A stretch of DNA of 64,000 nt from Calothrix parasitica NIES-267 (GTDB taxonomy: Bacteria > Cyanobacteriota > Cyanobacteriia > Cyanobacteriales > Nostocaceae): assembly GCF_002368095.1 (NCBI RefSeq), contig NZ_AP018228.1:62001-126000 (forward strand), written 5' to 3'. Below the pieces are notes generated by a model. It was not told where the DNA came from. It saw only the letters and a list, made by a program, of their open reading frames with translations, and did no database searches. Position numbers and translations under genes: made by a program. This document shows, in pieces, positions 1 to 10,686 of this stretch. Within the stretch, counting starts at the first letter, position 1. Every line of letters starts with the position of its first letter.

Positions 1-47
1 GTTCATCTAAATAGATTAGCAACTTAGCCTCAATTAAATATAAGCCT

Positions 48-111
48 GAATTCCCTTTATCTAACCAAAAGGGAATTCTAATTAATGCCTATTTACTATT
101 ATAAAATAGGC
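48..111. terminator. Two tandem hairpins at the window's left edge
   Basis: An 11-bp perfect stem (48-58 with 68-78, 9-nt loop) is followed by an 8-bp stem (87-94 with 104-111). Neither has a long T-tract, so this may be a bidirectional terminator of a gene outside the window or simply extragenic palindromes. The rest of 1-391 is AT-rich; I see no gene in it. Confidence 0.35.
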
Positions 112-391
112 ACAAATTTCTGTGTAAAAGTGAAAAAGTATATAATAATATTCTCTAAAAAATCTTTCATAATTTTCTCGTAAATGCATGATATAAGTTT
201 ATGAGAATTTCAAATATTGTCATGTAGTTTATCTCGTTCTAGCTGTAATACTATCTATGGTCTTTATGTTTATTCTTTAATGCTTAAACTTGTGTAATTT
301 TCAGTATTCCACAAAATAATCGTGGAGTTAAGTTTGGCAGTACTAATAAAAAAAATACTCTAGTTTATAATTTAAATCTAGGAAAATAATC

Positions 392-2569
392 ATGAAGCGT
401 CGTCATTTTTTACAATTCACGGGTTCAACTTTAGCCACCTTGGGTTTAAGTCATTACAATATTTTTGAAAAAGGAAACCGTTACGCTAAAGTTCTTGCAC
501 AAGATACTCCCCGGAAGCTAGCGTTATTAGTAGGAATTAACTATCTAAATAATCCTAATCTTAATAGTTTGAACGGATGTGTTACCGATGTAGATTTACA
601 GCAAGAATTACTAATTCGCCGTTTTGGATTTAAACAAAGCGATATTCTTAGATTAACAACCGATGAACCTATATGGAAGCAACCTACTCGCAATAATATT
701 CTAAATGTATTTGAAGAACATTTAATTAAACAAGCCAAACCAGGAGATGTCGTAGTATTTCATTTTTCTGGTCATGGGTATCGATTACGCGACCCTAATC
801 CTATTCAAAACTGTTTTAATCAACAATTTAACGATGAATATAACAGCACTTTTGTACCCGTAGATGATACATTAAATGGTTCACCACAAGACATTATGGG
901 ACGCAGCTTATTCTTATTAATGTCTGCATTGAAAACTAATAACGTTACCGTTGTCTTGGATAGTTGTTTCTCTGGTGGTGGTACTCGGGGAAACTATCAG
1001 GTAAGGTCAGCAATTCGTAATAATATCAATACATTAGAACCCAGTCAAAAAGAAATTGCTTATCAAAAAAGCTGGATGAATCGATTGAGAATATCGGATT
1101 CGGAATTAGCTCGTCGTCGCTGTAATGGTGTAGCAAAAGGGGTAATCCTGGCTGCTGCTCAACGAGACGAAGAAGCTTTGGATGCACCTTTCGATGGCTT
1201 TTATGCTGGTGCTTTTACTTATGCAATGACGCAATATTTATGGCAAGAAACCGGTAGCGTTAAAAATATAATTTCTCAGATTTCTCCTAGAGTAAATTCG
1301 ATAGGTGGTCATTCTCCTTTTGCAGACGGTAATCAAAATCAACCAGTGTATTTTATTGATAACAAGCTTCTTTCAGCAGATGCAGTTATTACCAAAGTTA
1401 AAGGAAATCAAGCCAGTTTATGGTTAGGAGGATTGAATAATAAAAGCTTAGAAACCTTTAATAAAGATGCAACTTTCTCGGTAGTAGATGCAACTGGAAA
1501 AACACGAGGTAAATTAAAATTAGAATCTCGTGATGGTTTAAAAGCTAGAGCAAAGTTAGTAGATAGTAAAGGAAATATAACTTCTCTTAAACCGGGGATG
1601 TTGCTGCAAGAATCGAGTCGGATGATACCAGCAGATTTACATTTAAGTGTTGGTTTAGATTCTTCCCTTGGAGACGAGATTAGTATTGTACAAAAAGAGC
1701 TTTCCAGAATTTATAGAATAAAATCTGTACCCGCTTCCGGAGGTAATATTCCTTATCCGGGAGGAGTACAGTTGATTTTAGGTCGAATGACTAAAGAGTA
1801 TTTAAAAACATTACAGCAGCAAAAGGTAGAACCTATTCCAGCAGTTGGAAGTATTGGTTTATTTACCGAAGGATTACAAATCGTACCTCAATCTTTTGGT
1901 GTTAAAGAAGAATCAATCAAAAATGCTATTTGTCGTTTAGAACCAAAACTAAAATCTTTTCTAGCAACTCGACTTGTGGAAATGACTCTAAATAAAAACT
2001 CGTCTCAGTTGGATATAGATGTTTCTATGAACCTAGTCGAAAAACCAAATCAACCTTTTGCTAAAATTTCCACCTTCAAGTCAATTTATCCCGATACAAA
2101 ATTACCTCTAAATAAATTATTTCAATTTCAAGTCAAAAATAATAGTCCTTATAATCTTTACGTCGCGATGCTATTAATAGATTCCACCGGAGGATTAACA
2201 GTAGTTTATCCTTACCAGCCAACGAATTTAAATAGAGCAATGCTGCTAGCCTCAAAAGATACTTTGATAATCGGCGAACCTCAAAAGCTTAAATTACAAG
2301 CAAAAGAAAAGGGACTTATAGAAGTATTAGTAGTAGCTAGTCGTTCACCATTAGATAAAGCTGTATATGGATTGAAAAGAATACAATCAGAATTGGCAGT
2401 ACAGCAATCAAATCAACGAAAATGTTTCGTAGATAAAACTAGAGGTTCTGAAGTCATTGGGGATTTGATTAATGATTTGAGTGGGGAACGTAGCGGTAAA
2501 AGCAAAAAAAGTAGAGAGGTAAAAACTTCTAATATTGCTACTGTTTCATTTAGTTTTGAAGTTGGTTAG
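392..2569 (+). CDS. Exported caspase-like (peptidase C14) protein with DUF4384 region
   Basis: 725 residues. The N-terminus carries a twin-arginine motif (RRHFLQF, residues 3-9) and a hydrophobic stretch, so Tat export is likely. Residues about 42-330 form a caspase/metacaspase fold: the catalytic His lies in HFSGHG (His128) and the catalytic Cys in DSCFSGG (Cys192). Both dyad residues are present, so an active Cys protease is predicted. The C-terminal part (about 560-665, around LFQFQVKNNSPYNLY) resembles DUF4384, which often follows caspase domains in cyanobacteria. It is followed after about 215 bp by a co-directional TPR-CHAT gene, so two caspase-clan proteins stand side by side. Substrate unknown. 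The ATG at 392 is the only start that keeps the Tat signal. Confidence 0.88.
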   Translation: MKRRHFLQFTGSTLATLGLSHYNIFEKGNRYAKVLAQDTPRKLALLVGINYLNNPNLNSLNGCVTDVDLQQELLIRRFGFKQSDILRLTTDEPIWKQPTRNNILNVFEEHLIKQAKPGDVVVFHFSGHGYRLRDPNPIQNCFNQQFNDEYNSTFVPVDDTLNGSPQDIMGRSLFLLMSALKTNNVTVVLDSCFSGGGTRGNYQVRSAIRNNINTLEPSQKEIAYQKSWMNRLRISDSELARRRCNGVAKGVILAAAQRDEEALDAPFDGFYAGAFTYAMTQYLWQETGSVKNIISQISPRVNSIGGHSPFADGNQNQPVYFIDNKLLSADAVITKVKGNQASLWLGGLNNKSLETFNKDATFSVVDATGKTRGKLKLESRDGLKARAKLVDSKGNITSLKPGMLLQESSRMIPADLHLSVGLDSSLGDEISIVQKELSRIYRIKSVPASGGNIPYPGGVQLILGRMTKEYLKTLQQQKVEPIPAVGSIGLFTEGLQIVPQSFGVKEESIKNAICRLEPKLKSFLATRLVEMTLNKNSSQLDIDVSMNLVEKPNQPFAKISTFKSIYPDTKLPLNKLFQFQVKNNSPYNLYVAMLLIDSTGGLTVVYPYQPTNLNRAMLLASKDTLIIGEPQKLKLQAKEKGLIEVLVVASRSPLDKAVYGLKRIQSELAVQQSNQRKCFVDKTRGSEVIGDLINDLSGERSGKSKKSREVKTSNIATVSFSFEVG

Positions 2570-2785
2570 TTGATTTTGGATTTATCCATGACTTTTTATC
2601 CATTACCTTTTACCTATTGCCAATGACTTTTTATATATTCCTAAAATATGTATTTTATGTAACTTGTAATAATTAATGTCGCTGGCTAATATTCAGTATA
2701 AATTACTAATTATGGTGAATTAATCGCTAAATAATAGTAAATATTCACGCATTAAGTTAGACTCTTCAACTTATACTAATTAATT

Positions 2786-5700
2786 ATGTTTAATCGAATT
2801 AAATATTTACTTGCTACTACAATCTTGGTCTGTATCTCATTACCTCCAAGAGTTGCTTTTTCTCAATCAGAAATAATCGCTGAACAAAATGATACTTCTC
2901 AACAAAAATCACCTCATGAAACCAACAAATTAAAACAAGAAAAACTCAGAAATCAAGCATTACAACTCTACACAGAAGGTGAAATAAATTATAATCAATC
3001 CAAATATCAACAAGCATTAGATAAATTTGACCAAGCTTTACCAATTCTCCAACAAATCGGTGATAAATCAGGAGAAGCAGCGACTTTAAACTATATTGGA
3101 CAAATTTATATTAATTTAAAGCAGTATTCTAAAGCTTCAGAATTCTTAAATAGAGCTACAGCTTTAGCCTTAACGAGTCGGGAACATTTAACTGAACAAA
3201 CAACAGGGGGTATTGGAAGTATCCGTAAACGAGTACCAGATTATGGTAGACCTCCAAGAAGAAAACCTGATGGTACAGTTAATACTCTTCCTGATGAACC
3301 CTCAATACATACTGCTGCTCCTGGTATAGGTGATACTCTTCCTAATAAATCCTCGCCACAATCTTCACAAGAAGGTACAGCTATTAGAGGTAGTGTCAAC
3401 TCAGAACAACCTTGTATAAGTTGTACAAGTATACTTGTAGATGAGACTATCATTAATAACAATGACAAAAAAGAATTAACTGGGGTTATTAAAAATAACC
3501 TTGGTTTATCTTATTTGTATCGAGGAAAGTATAATGAAGCTGAGGAATTTATCACTCAAGCTTTAGATTTTTTTAGGAAAATTGATAGCAAAACTGAGCA
3601 AGGTAATGCGCTGAATAATTTAGGAGAACTTTATCGTTATCGAAGTAAATATCCAACTGCATTTGAATATCTAAATCAAGCATTAAAAATTTTCCAATCA
3701 AATCAAAATAAGATTGGTCTCGGAACTACTGTTAATAATATTGGGTTAGTGCATGATGCACTAGGTCAACATCGTGAAGCACTAAAACATTATCGAAAAT
3801 CCTTAGAAATCCGCAAACAAATCAAAGACCAACGTGGTATCGGTACAACTCTTCACAATATTGGCTTTGTCCACGACCAACGAAAAGAGTATGATAAAGC
3901 TCTTGAATCTTACCGACAAGCTTTAAAAATTAATCACCAACTGAATAACCGGGGAGCCATAGCAACAACTCTAAATAATATGGGTTTAATTTACAATAAA
4001 CTTGGTCAACATACTTCAGCTTTACAATATCTCAAACAATCTAAACGTATATTCCAAAAACTTAACTACCCATCAAGTGAAGCTAATACCCTCGATAGTT
4101 TGGGAACAGTCTATAAAAGTCAAGGTAATTACCAGCAAGCTCACGAAGCTTATCACAAAGCCTTAGCTATCAGTCAAAAAATAGAAAATCGCGCTTTAGA
4201 AAGAATTATCCTCAGCAACATTGGTGACTTACTAGTCGAACAAAAACAGCCGAAATTAGCAATTGTTTTTTACAAGCAATCCGTCAAAATTAGCGAGGAA
4301 ATTAGAAAAGGCTTAGAAACCCTTCCCATAGAAAAAAGAAAATCTTACACTAAAACAGTCGCAGATACCTATCGTAATCTTGCTGACTTGCTATTGAAAC
4401 AAAATGGAGTGCAAGAAGCCCAGCAAGTCCTCGATTTACTTAAAGTAGAAGAAGTAGAAGACTATCTCCACAGTACACGCACAACTAAAGCACAAAGATT
4501 AGAGGATTATCTGGTTAACGGACAAGGAACTATAACAGATGTCACAATATTACCACCTGAACTAGAAATTCTTAAAAAATATAATCAACAATCAAAAACT
4601 GCTATTGAATTAGGAGAAGAGCTAACACAATTACAAAAGATACCAGACAAAAAACGTACTCAAGCACAACGAAAACGAATTTTCGACCTGGTTTTACTAC
4701 AACAAGATTTAAATAAACAATTTAATCAATTCGCTCAACGATTATTACAGAATCTTACTGAAACTCGTAGCCAAAGTATAGAATTGGGAATACTAGATCC
4801 ACTTCGGGATGATTTGAGTCGTTTGGATGCAGTCATAATATATCCTTTAGTTCTAGATGACCGTTTAGAATTAATTATTACTACTCCCGATTCTCCACCT
4901 TTACGACGCACGGTTAACATTAAAAGCTCGGAGCTTGACCAAGAAATTCTCAATTTCCGTCAAGCATTACAAAATCGTCATCCCGATATCAAAACCTCTG
5001 CAAAGCGACTTTACGACTTGCTGATTAAACCTTTAGAAAAAGACTTAAATCAAGCAAAACCCAAAACAATTATCTATGCTCCCGATGGTAAATTACGGTA
5101 CATACCTTTAGCCGCTCTCCACGATGGAAATCAATGGCTGATAGAACGTTACCAAGTCAACAATATCACCGCCAAATCTTTGACTGATTTTACAACAAAA
5201 CCCGAACCCTTTAAAAAAATGTTAGCGGGAGCCTTCGGAGAAGCTCAATACAATATAGAAATCGGACAGCGTAATTTCCCTTTTGCTCAATTACCTTTTA
5301 CACTTCCAGAGGTAGAAAATCTTGCAAAAATTATACCTCAAACCAAAAAATTAATTAATGAGCAATTCAGTAAAAATGCTGTTATTAGCAGCATGAACGA
5401 ACACGATATTCTTCACTTCGCTACTCATGCAGCATTTGTACCAGAAGATGCTTCACAATCATTCATTCTATTTGGGAATGGAGAAAAAGCAACTTTAGAA
5501 GAAATCGGTAATTGGACGCTAAATAATGTTGACTTGGTGGTATTGAGTGCTTGTGAAACTGGTTTGGGAGGATTTGGTAACGGTGAAGAAGTTCTCGGTT
5601 TAGGTTATCAATTTCAAAATCGAGGAGTTAGAGCAACCATTGCTTCTCTATGGAGAGTATCAGATGGTGGTACAAAAACCCTTATGGATGAGTTTTATAA

Positions 5701-5911
5701 GAATGCTTTGAAAGATGATGTTACCAAAGCAAAAGCCTTGAGACAAGCACAGATAGCATTAATTAAGGATGATGGTTCGACTGTTGATGTGAAAAATAAA
5801 AACAGAAGTATTGTCAAGGTTGAAGTAGTTGAGCAACCCGAGGTGAAAACTAAAAAATTCCAACATCCTTATTATTGGGCACCTTTTATCTTAATTGGTA
5901 ACGGGCTGTAA
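2786..5911 (+). CDS. Exported TPR-CHAT protein (caspase-clan protease)
   Basis: 1041 residues. An N-terminal signal peptide (basic MFNRIK, then a hydrophobic core ending near AFSQS) indicates export. TPR units begin at about residue 50. They are interrupted by an unusual Pro/Gly/Ser-rich insert (about 135-230) and continue to about 510 in the NNLG/NNIG.VH pattern. A helical linker leads to a C-terminal CHAT domain (about 730-1041) with the His of FATHA (His881) and the Cys of LSACETG (Cys923), followed by GLGYQF and ATIASLW motifs usual in CHAT. In this family TPRs bind partners and the CHAT domain cleaves proteins (separase/caspase clan); substrate unknown. The gene lies 3' of the caspase gene in the same direction. 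Confidence 0.88.
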   Translation: MFNRIKYLLATTILVCISLPPRVAFSQSEIIAEQNDTSQQKSPHETNKLKQEKLRNQALQLYTEGEINYNQSKYQQALDKFDQALPILQQIGDKSGEAATLNYIGQIYINLKQYSKASEFLNRATALALTSREHLTEQTTGGIGSIRKRVPDYGRPPRRKPDGTVNTLPDEPSIHTAAPGIGDTLPNKSSPQSSQEGTAIRGSVNSEQPCISCTSILVDETIINNNDKKELTGVIKNNLGLSYLYRGKYNEAEEFITQALDFFRKIDSKTEQGNALNNLGELYRYRSKYPTAFEYLNQALKIFQSNQNKIGLGTTVNNIGLVHDALGQHREALKHYRKSLEIRKQIKDQRGIGTTLHNIGFVHDQRKEYDKALESYRQALKINHQLNNRGAIATTLNNMGLIYNKLGQHTSALQYLKQSKRIFQKLNYPSSEANTLDSLGTVYKSQGNYQQAHEAYHKALAISQKIENRALERIILSNIGDLLVEQKQPKLAIVFYKQSVKISEEIRKGLETLPIEKRKSYTKTVADTYRNLADLLLKQNGVQEAQQVLDLLKVEEVEDYLHSTRTTKAQRLEDYLVNGQGTITDVTILPPELEILKKYNQQSKTAIELGEELTQLQKIPDKKRTQAQRKRIFDLVLLQQDLNKQFNQFAQRLLQNLTETRSQSIELGILDPLRDDLSRLDAVIIYPLVLDDRLELIITTPDSPPLRRTVNIKSSELDQEILNFRQALQNRHPDIKTSAKRLYDLLIKPLEKDLNQAKPKTIIYAPDGKLRYIPLAALHDGNQWLIERYQVNNITAKSLTDFTTKPEPFKKMLAGAFGEAQYNIEIGQRNFPFAQLPFTLPEVENLAKIIPQTKKLINEQFSKNAVISSMNEHDILHFATHAAFVPEDASQSFILFGNGEKATLEEIGNWTLNNVDLVVLSACETGLGGFGNGEEVLGLGYQFQNRGVRATIASLWRVSDGGTKTLMDEFYKNALKDDVTKAKALRQAQIALIKDDGSTVDVKNKNRSIVKVEVVEQPEVKTKKFQHPYYWAPFILIGNGL

Positions 5912-6004
5912 ATTTTGTTTGTAATTTAAATAACATTTTTGCTTTAGTTTTCTATTTCTTGTGGCAACCGTTGAACAAGCACGGAAAATCAAGCTATGTC
6001 TTAC

Positions 6005-6040
6005 TCAAGCTCTCTTTTAGAAGGGGGCTTGATTTCTTTT
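6005..6040 (+). terminator. Probable rho-independent terminator after the TPR-CHAT gene
   Basis: TCAAGC (6005-6010) pairs with GCTTGA (6027-6032) and is followed by a T-rich run to 6040. It lies about 95 bp after the stop of the TPR-CHAT gene, in the expected orientation. Confidence 0.45.
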
Positions 6041-6202
6041 AATGGCTTGATATCAATAAATATTCTTACCGACAAAGACTTACTTTTTACAAATTTTACA
6101 TAAGTGTTTAATTCCCAAAGATATATCACCTCGGAAGCGAACAATAAATCAAATCGCTTCAACTAGATTTATTTCAAAAACATTCAAACAAAGATTAGAA
6201 CT

Positions 6203-6808
6203 ATGAATGCTCAAAACTTCCGCAGAAAATCCGTCAATTTAGTCAAAACTCTTCTCGCAACAGCAACACTTATAGCGACCTCTGCTGCACCCGCTTTTGC
6301 TACACCTAAAGTAGAAATTCTCGGAGCAGGTTACGGGGGAAATGGTTGTCCTGATGGCTCTGCAAGCGTTACCGTTAGCCCCGATGGTCAAGAATTAACT
6401 CTTCTATTTGATAAGTTTATCGCCGAAGGTAATAACCCAAGAGAGAGCCGTAAAAACTGTAACTTATCAATTCCTATCAAAGTTCCTCAAGGGTTTCAAA
6501 TCTCCTTCTACGATGCAGATTATCGCGGTTATGTTTCTCCCTACACCCAAGCAAGACTCAGAGCAGAATATTTCTTTGCAGGTAAACGTGGTCCAGTTTT
6601 TCAGAGAGTATTCCACGGTGAAACCGACTATAACGTTCGAGACAGTCTAGCAACTGTTGCTAATGTTTGGTCAGCCTGCGGTAAAAGCGAAAACATGCGA
6701 ATCAACGCAGCAATGTCCGCTCGTGGACGGGGTATTGCCACAGTTGACTCCTTTGACCTCGCGCATCGTGGTTTGAAATATCACATTAAATATCGTGCTT
6801 GTCGTTAG
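6203..6808 (+). CDS. Secreted DUF4360 family protein
   Basis: 201 residues with a long signal peptide ending at about APAFA (residue 33). The mature part has the DUF4360 pattern: an early GNGCP motif, SPDGQELTLLFDKF, a KNCNLSIPIKVPQGF block and a C-terminal Cys near the end, with several Cys that could form disulfides outside the cytoplasm. The family is secreted in fungi and bacteria and its biochemical role is not established. The stop is followed by a long inverted repeat and then an insertion sequence. Confidence 0.85.
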   Translation: MNAQNFRRKSVNLVKTLLATATLIATSAAPAFATPKVEILGAGYGGNGCPDGSASVTVSPDGQELTLLFDKFIAEGNNPRESRKNCNLSIPIKVPQGFQISFYDADYRGYVSPYTQARLRAEYFFAGKRGPVFQRVFHGETDYNVRDSLATVANVWSACGKSENMRINAAMSARGRGIATVDSFDLAHRGLKYHIKYRACR

Positions 6809-6825
6809 ATACTCATAGCCTCGAA

Positions 6826-6924
6826 CAGGCGTTGTAGATGGAAGTTACCTATCAGTTTTACACTTCCTCTGCGATTTCATCATTGTTCAATTATTTTCAA
6901 AATGTAAATTCTACAACGCCTGTT
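6826..6924. repeat. 15-bp perfect inverted repeat, about 70-nt loop
   Basis: AACAGGCGTTGTAGA (6826-6840) is exactly complementary to 6910-6924, and the right arm runs into further Ts. A smaller GGAAGT/ACTTCC pair lies inside. It may act as the terminator of the DUF4360 gene or be the footprint of a small mobile palindrome. Confidence 0.45.
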
Positions 6925-7081
6925 TTTAAGTAATCGAATTCCGATAATTATTTTTTTACTAATTAGGGCTTGCTGAATAAATATGAAAATGTGATGCAGC
7001 ATACATTATCAGCCTCAAGGAATATATTCAGATCCAAGAAAAAAGTCTAAAATGACTCGAAACCCTTGCATTACGGTGAGT

Positions 7082-7098
7082 AGCACGCTGCGCGTGCT
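7082..7098 (+). promoter_or_regulatory. Stem-loop just upstream of the transposase start
   Basis: AGCACGC (7082-7088) pairs with GCGTGCT (7092-7098) around a 3-nt loop, 9 nt before the ATG at 7108. A stem here could hide the ribosome site in read-through transcripts, a known way for insertion sequences to limit transposase made from outside promoters. Confidence 0.4.
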
Positions 7099-7107
7099 TT
7101 AGTGCTT

Positions 7108-8597
7108 ATGTACCATAAAGAGGAGCAATCTCAAATATCATCAGAAAATTTTGAACTCCCCTTTGAGGGAAAGTTGTCGGAAGATAATCGCTGGGTAATA
7201 ATGGCTTCATTAATACCTTGGTCAGAATTTGAAGATGAATATGCTTCAATTTTTTCCGAGGGAATAGGGGCACCTGCTAAATCTTTTCGTATGGCACTAG
7301 GGGCATTAATTATTAAAGAGAAACTAGGAATAAGCGATAGAGAGACTGTAGAGCAAATAAAAGAAAACCCTTATCTTCAGTATTTTATAGGCATATCATC
7401 TTATAGTAACGAGACACCGTTTGATGCCTCTATGTTAGTTCACTTTCGTCAAAGAATAGGCGTAGAGCTAGTCAATAGAATTAATCAAAAAATGGTGAAG
7501 GAGATGTTAGATAATTCTTCAACACCAGTAAAAAAAAAGAGTTAAATGAATCAACAAATAGGGGTAAATTAATATTAGATGCAACTTGTGCGCCAAGCGA
7601 TATTAGTTATCCTACGGATTTAGGACTATTAAATCAAAGTAGAAAGCATACAGAGAAAATAATAGATCATCTCTATGAGCAAGTAAAAGATAAAATAGGG
7701 AAAAAACCAAGAACTTACCGTAACATTGCTAGAAAAGATTACTTAAAGATAGCTAAAAAACGTCGTCCGCGTCAAAAGCAAAGAAAAAACGCGATAAAAA
7801 AGCAACTTCAATATATTAAGAGAAATTTATCTCATATTAAGAAGCTAATTAGGGTAGGAGCTACTCTTACTTATTTAAGTAAAAGGCAATATAAAATGTT
7901 GCTCGTAGTAAGCGAAATTTATCGCCAACAATTGTGGTTATATGAAAATAATTTGAAGAGTATTGATAACCGTATCGTTAGTTTAAGTCAACCGCATATA
8001 CGTCCAATTATTAGAGGTAAAGCGGGTAAAGCGGTAGAGTTTGGGGCAAAATTATCCGCTAGCTATTTTAGTGGCTATGTATTTTTAGATCATATTAGTT
8101 GGAATAATTTTAATGAATCAACAGATTTAAAAATACAAATAGAATCTTTTAAAAACTATACTGGTTATTATCCAGAATCGGTTCATGTAGATAAAATTTA
8201 TCGTACAGTTGAAAATCGAGCTTGGTGCAAAGAGAGAGGTATTAGAATCAGTGGACCGCCTCTAGGAAGACCACCTGCAAACATTAGTAAGGAGAAAAAG
8301 AAACAAGCTGCTTATGATGAAAAAATTCGCAGTTCAATTGAAGGAAAGTTTGGACAAGGTAAAAGAAGATTTAGCCTCGATTGTATAATGACTAAACTTT
8401 CTCAAACTTCCAAAACTGCAATCGCAATTACTTTTTTAGTAATGAATCTTTCCACTTATCTCTTACGTCTATTGAGAGCTTTTTTATGCCTATTTTTTTG
8501 TAATTTACCTGTTTTACGGTTTAGTATTAGCAAATATCATAGGTTACTTAATTTTTATAAACGAACACTTATTTTTATCCCTTCCTTGAATAACTAA
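7108..8597 (+). CDS. IS5/IS1182-type DDE transposase, two frames joined at an A9 run
   Basis: The N-terminal part (stop at 7545) has an InsH-like N-terminal domain (LPFEGKL, ALGALIIKEKLG, NPYLQYFIG, SMLVHFRQRIG). The rest continues without a gap in the -1 frame: KKKELNESTNRGK runs into LILDATCAPSD (first D), VHVDKIY (second D) and SIEGKFGQGKRRF (E). The switch falls at nine As (7530-7538) followed by G, which contains A AAA AAG, a classical -1 slippery sequence. Programmed frameshifting or transcript slippage is therefore plausible, though a simple mutation is not excluded. I prefer the ATG at 7108 to the GTG at 7102. Confidence 0.78.
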
Positions 8598-8660
8598 TAA
8601 ATTTCCGTCTCACTTTCTTGTTACTTTTTCAGCAAGCCCTAATTAATAAAGGATTGAATT

Positions 8661-9242
8661 ATGACAGTTAGCTTTAACCCGGTTAATAAATTTGAAGTTG
8701 GGCGTTATCCGGATTCTGTAACGGTAGGAGACTTTAACGGCGATGGAGAAAACGACCTGGCTACATCTAACCTAGCAGATGGAAACATCTCGGTGCTATT
8801 AGGAGATGGTAATGGCGGCTTCAGCGCTGCTCAGAACTTTGAAGTTGGGAATGTTCCGGGTTATGCAACGGTGGGGGACTTCAACGGTGATGGAAAAGAC
8901 GACCTGGTTGCATATAACCAAAGAGATGGAAACGTCTCGGTACTATTAGGAGATGGTAGTGGCGGCTTCAGCGCTGCTCAGAACTTTGAGGTTGAGAATG
9001 GTTTATCTTCTTTAATGGCAGGAGACTTCAACGGCGATGGAAAAGACGACCTCGCGGGATTAAGTTCTGGTTCTAACATATCGGTGTTGTTAGGAGATGG
9101 TAGTGGTGGTTTCAGCGCTGCTCAGAACTTTGATGTTGGGGATGAACCGCGTTCTTTAGCCATAGGAGACTTTAACGGCGATGGAAAGGACGACCTGGCT
9201 ACGATTAACGTTGACTCTGATGATAGCCCTGAATTGATATAG
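8661..9242 (+). CDS. VCBS/FG-GAP repeat protein, short
   Basis: 193 residues made of four repeats of about 45 residues, each with a calcium-binding GDFNGDGxxDL loop and a SVLLGDGxGGFSAAQNF segment. This is the FG-GAP/VCBS beta-propeller type, usually extracellular. AGGA before ATG 8661 is a good ribosome site. No signal peptide is visible. Relatives normally contain more repeats, and this one stops abruptly after the fourth loop (VDSDDSPELI), so it is probably a 3'-truncated remnant. It lies between an insertion sequence and an integrase. Confidence 0.75.
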   Translation: MTVSFNPVNKFEVGRYPDSVTVGDFNGDGENDLATSNLADGNISVLLGDGNGGFSAAQNFEVGNVPGYATVGDFNGDGKDDLVAYNQRDGNVSVLLGDGSGGFSAAQNFEVENGLSSLMAGDFNGDGKDDLAGLSSGSNISVLLGDGSGGFSAAQNFDVGDEPRSLAIGDFNGDGKDDLATINVDSDDSPELI

Positions 9243-9544
9243 AAATCTCATGCTACTGTCTAAAAAATAGTTCCTAAATTGTACAGTACTTGATTTTGCG
9301 TGCTATCATGTAAATATGAATACTAAACAACCGCTCCGTAAACGAAACCAAGATTATCGCTCAAGAGAATTTTTATATTTATCCGAAGTAAATACGTTAA
9401 TTGAATGTGCTGAATCAGGAAGGAAGCATCGGCTTCGTAATAGTGCTTTGGTACTAATTATTTTTCGTCATGGTCTTAGAGCCACTGAATGTTCCAATTT
9501 GAAATGGGATACTGTTTCTTTTGATGAGTGCAGTATCTATATTA

Positions 9545-10686
9545 GACATCTCCGAAAACAACCAAAGCCCTACTATCACTACCTTTAGGATTGCGATCGC
9601 CGAATCGCAAAGGTAGTCACTTTGAACACAAGAATAGGTGTTTGAGATATTTAATGTTAATAACTAGCAGGAAAATTGTACTTATCTAATTCAATCTTCT
9701 TGCCACATTTGCGCTTATTTTATTGCTATAAAATAACTGTCCCTATTCTCAATCGAACAAGTCCACAAATAGTCATAATTATCCGTTCATATTTACTTGA
9801 GTTCAATCTAAATCTTTCTTGAGCTATTCGGAATACTTTTACCAAACGAATCAAGTGTTCAACAAAAATTCGTTCCGAGGCTAACTCTTTATTTCTTGCT
9901 TTTTGTTCTGGAGTTAATTCTTGTTCTTTAGGTTTTTTATGAGGAGTTTTAGTCAATTCTTCTCCTTCATAAGCTTTATCTCCGTTAAATTTTTGATTTG
10001 TGTCAAACCCTTTTCGAGATTCACGGAACAATTTTACGTCACTTTTAGGTCCTGGTTTACCTGCTATAACATCAACAATATCTTTACCATTTGGTAAAAC
10101 TATTAATTGATTTTTTCGAGTATGGTTTTTCTTTTTACCAGAGTAATACTTTTTCTGCTCTTTATATTCTCCAGGTCTTTCTATAGGCTGCTCACAGCTA
10201 TCAACTATTAATTCATATTCCGTTAAAAGTTCTTGGACAATTTCGTAATCATTGGAGTTTTTTTTACTTGCTCAAGTAAACTTGGTGGTACCAGTTTACC
10301 TAAAATTGGAAACCAGTAATTAAACGTATCATTTGCTGTTGTTTCACTTACTCCAAACTGAATACCAAGTAATTGAAATGTGGTTAATTGTCGCAAATAT
10401 ACTAAAGTCATTAATATTTGTCCTTCAAAAGATAACTTTGTCTTACGACCACCTCCTTTTTTGATAATTCTTGTTTTTCTTAATTCCGCTTCCGAATGAG
10501 CCTGCATATGTAGGGCGATCGCCTGCTTTATTAGTTGTTTTAATTGGTCGTAATTGATACCTATTAATCGTTGCGCTTCTTGGGGATGTTTTTCGATATA
10601 CCCTAATAATGAATCCATATTCCTAACCTTGGTAAAGGTTGATTGAATATTATTTTACCAGATTTTATTTATATTTCGGAGATGTC
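9545..10686 (-). mobile_element. IS5-type insertion sequence, 1142 bp, inside the integrase gene
   Basis: The ends are the 13-bp inverted repeat GACATCTCCGAAA (9545-9557 and complement ending at 10686). The flanks are the direct repeat TATTA (9540-9544 and 10687-10691). Removing the element restores the integrase frame exactly, which confirms the boundaries. It holds one minus-strand transposase in two frames. Confidence 0.88.
9726..10618 (-). CDS. IS5-family (DDE_Tnp_4-like) transposase in two overlapping frames
   Basis: The first frame (10618 to 10223) encodes a helix-turn-helix region (QILMTLVYLRQLTTFQLLG, FGVSETTANDTF). The second continues in the -1 frame from eight As (T8 at 10258-10265 on the plus strand): NSNDYEIVQELL, then IVDSCEQPIERP (first D), FNGDKAYEGEE (second D) and RIFVEHLIRLVKVFRI (E). 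The join is seamless, so frameshift expression across the A-run is likely; several IS5 subgroups make transposase this way. Confidence 0.78.

Larger units (their letters stand above)
6965..8640 (+). mobile_element. Insertion sequence, IS5/IS1182-type, 1676 bp
   Basis: The ends are 13-bp perfect inverted repeats (AGGGCTTGCTGAA at 6965; its complement ends at 8640). AATT directly flanks both ends (6961-6964 and 8641-8644) and may be the target duplication; because AATT is palindromic it could instead belong to the repeats. The element holds one transposase gene in two frames. It sits between the DUF4360 and VCBS genes and interrupts neither. Confidence 0.85.
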
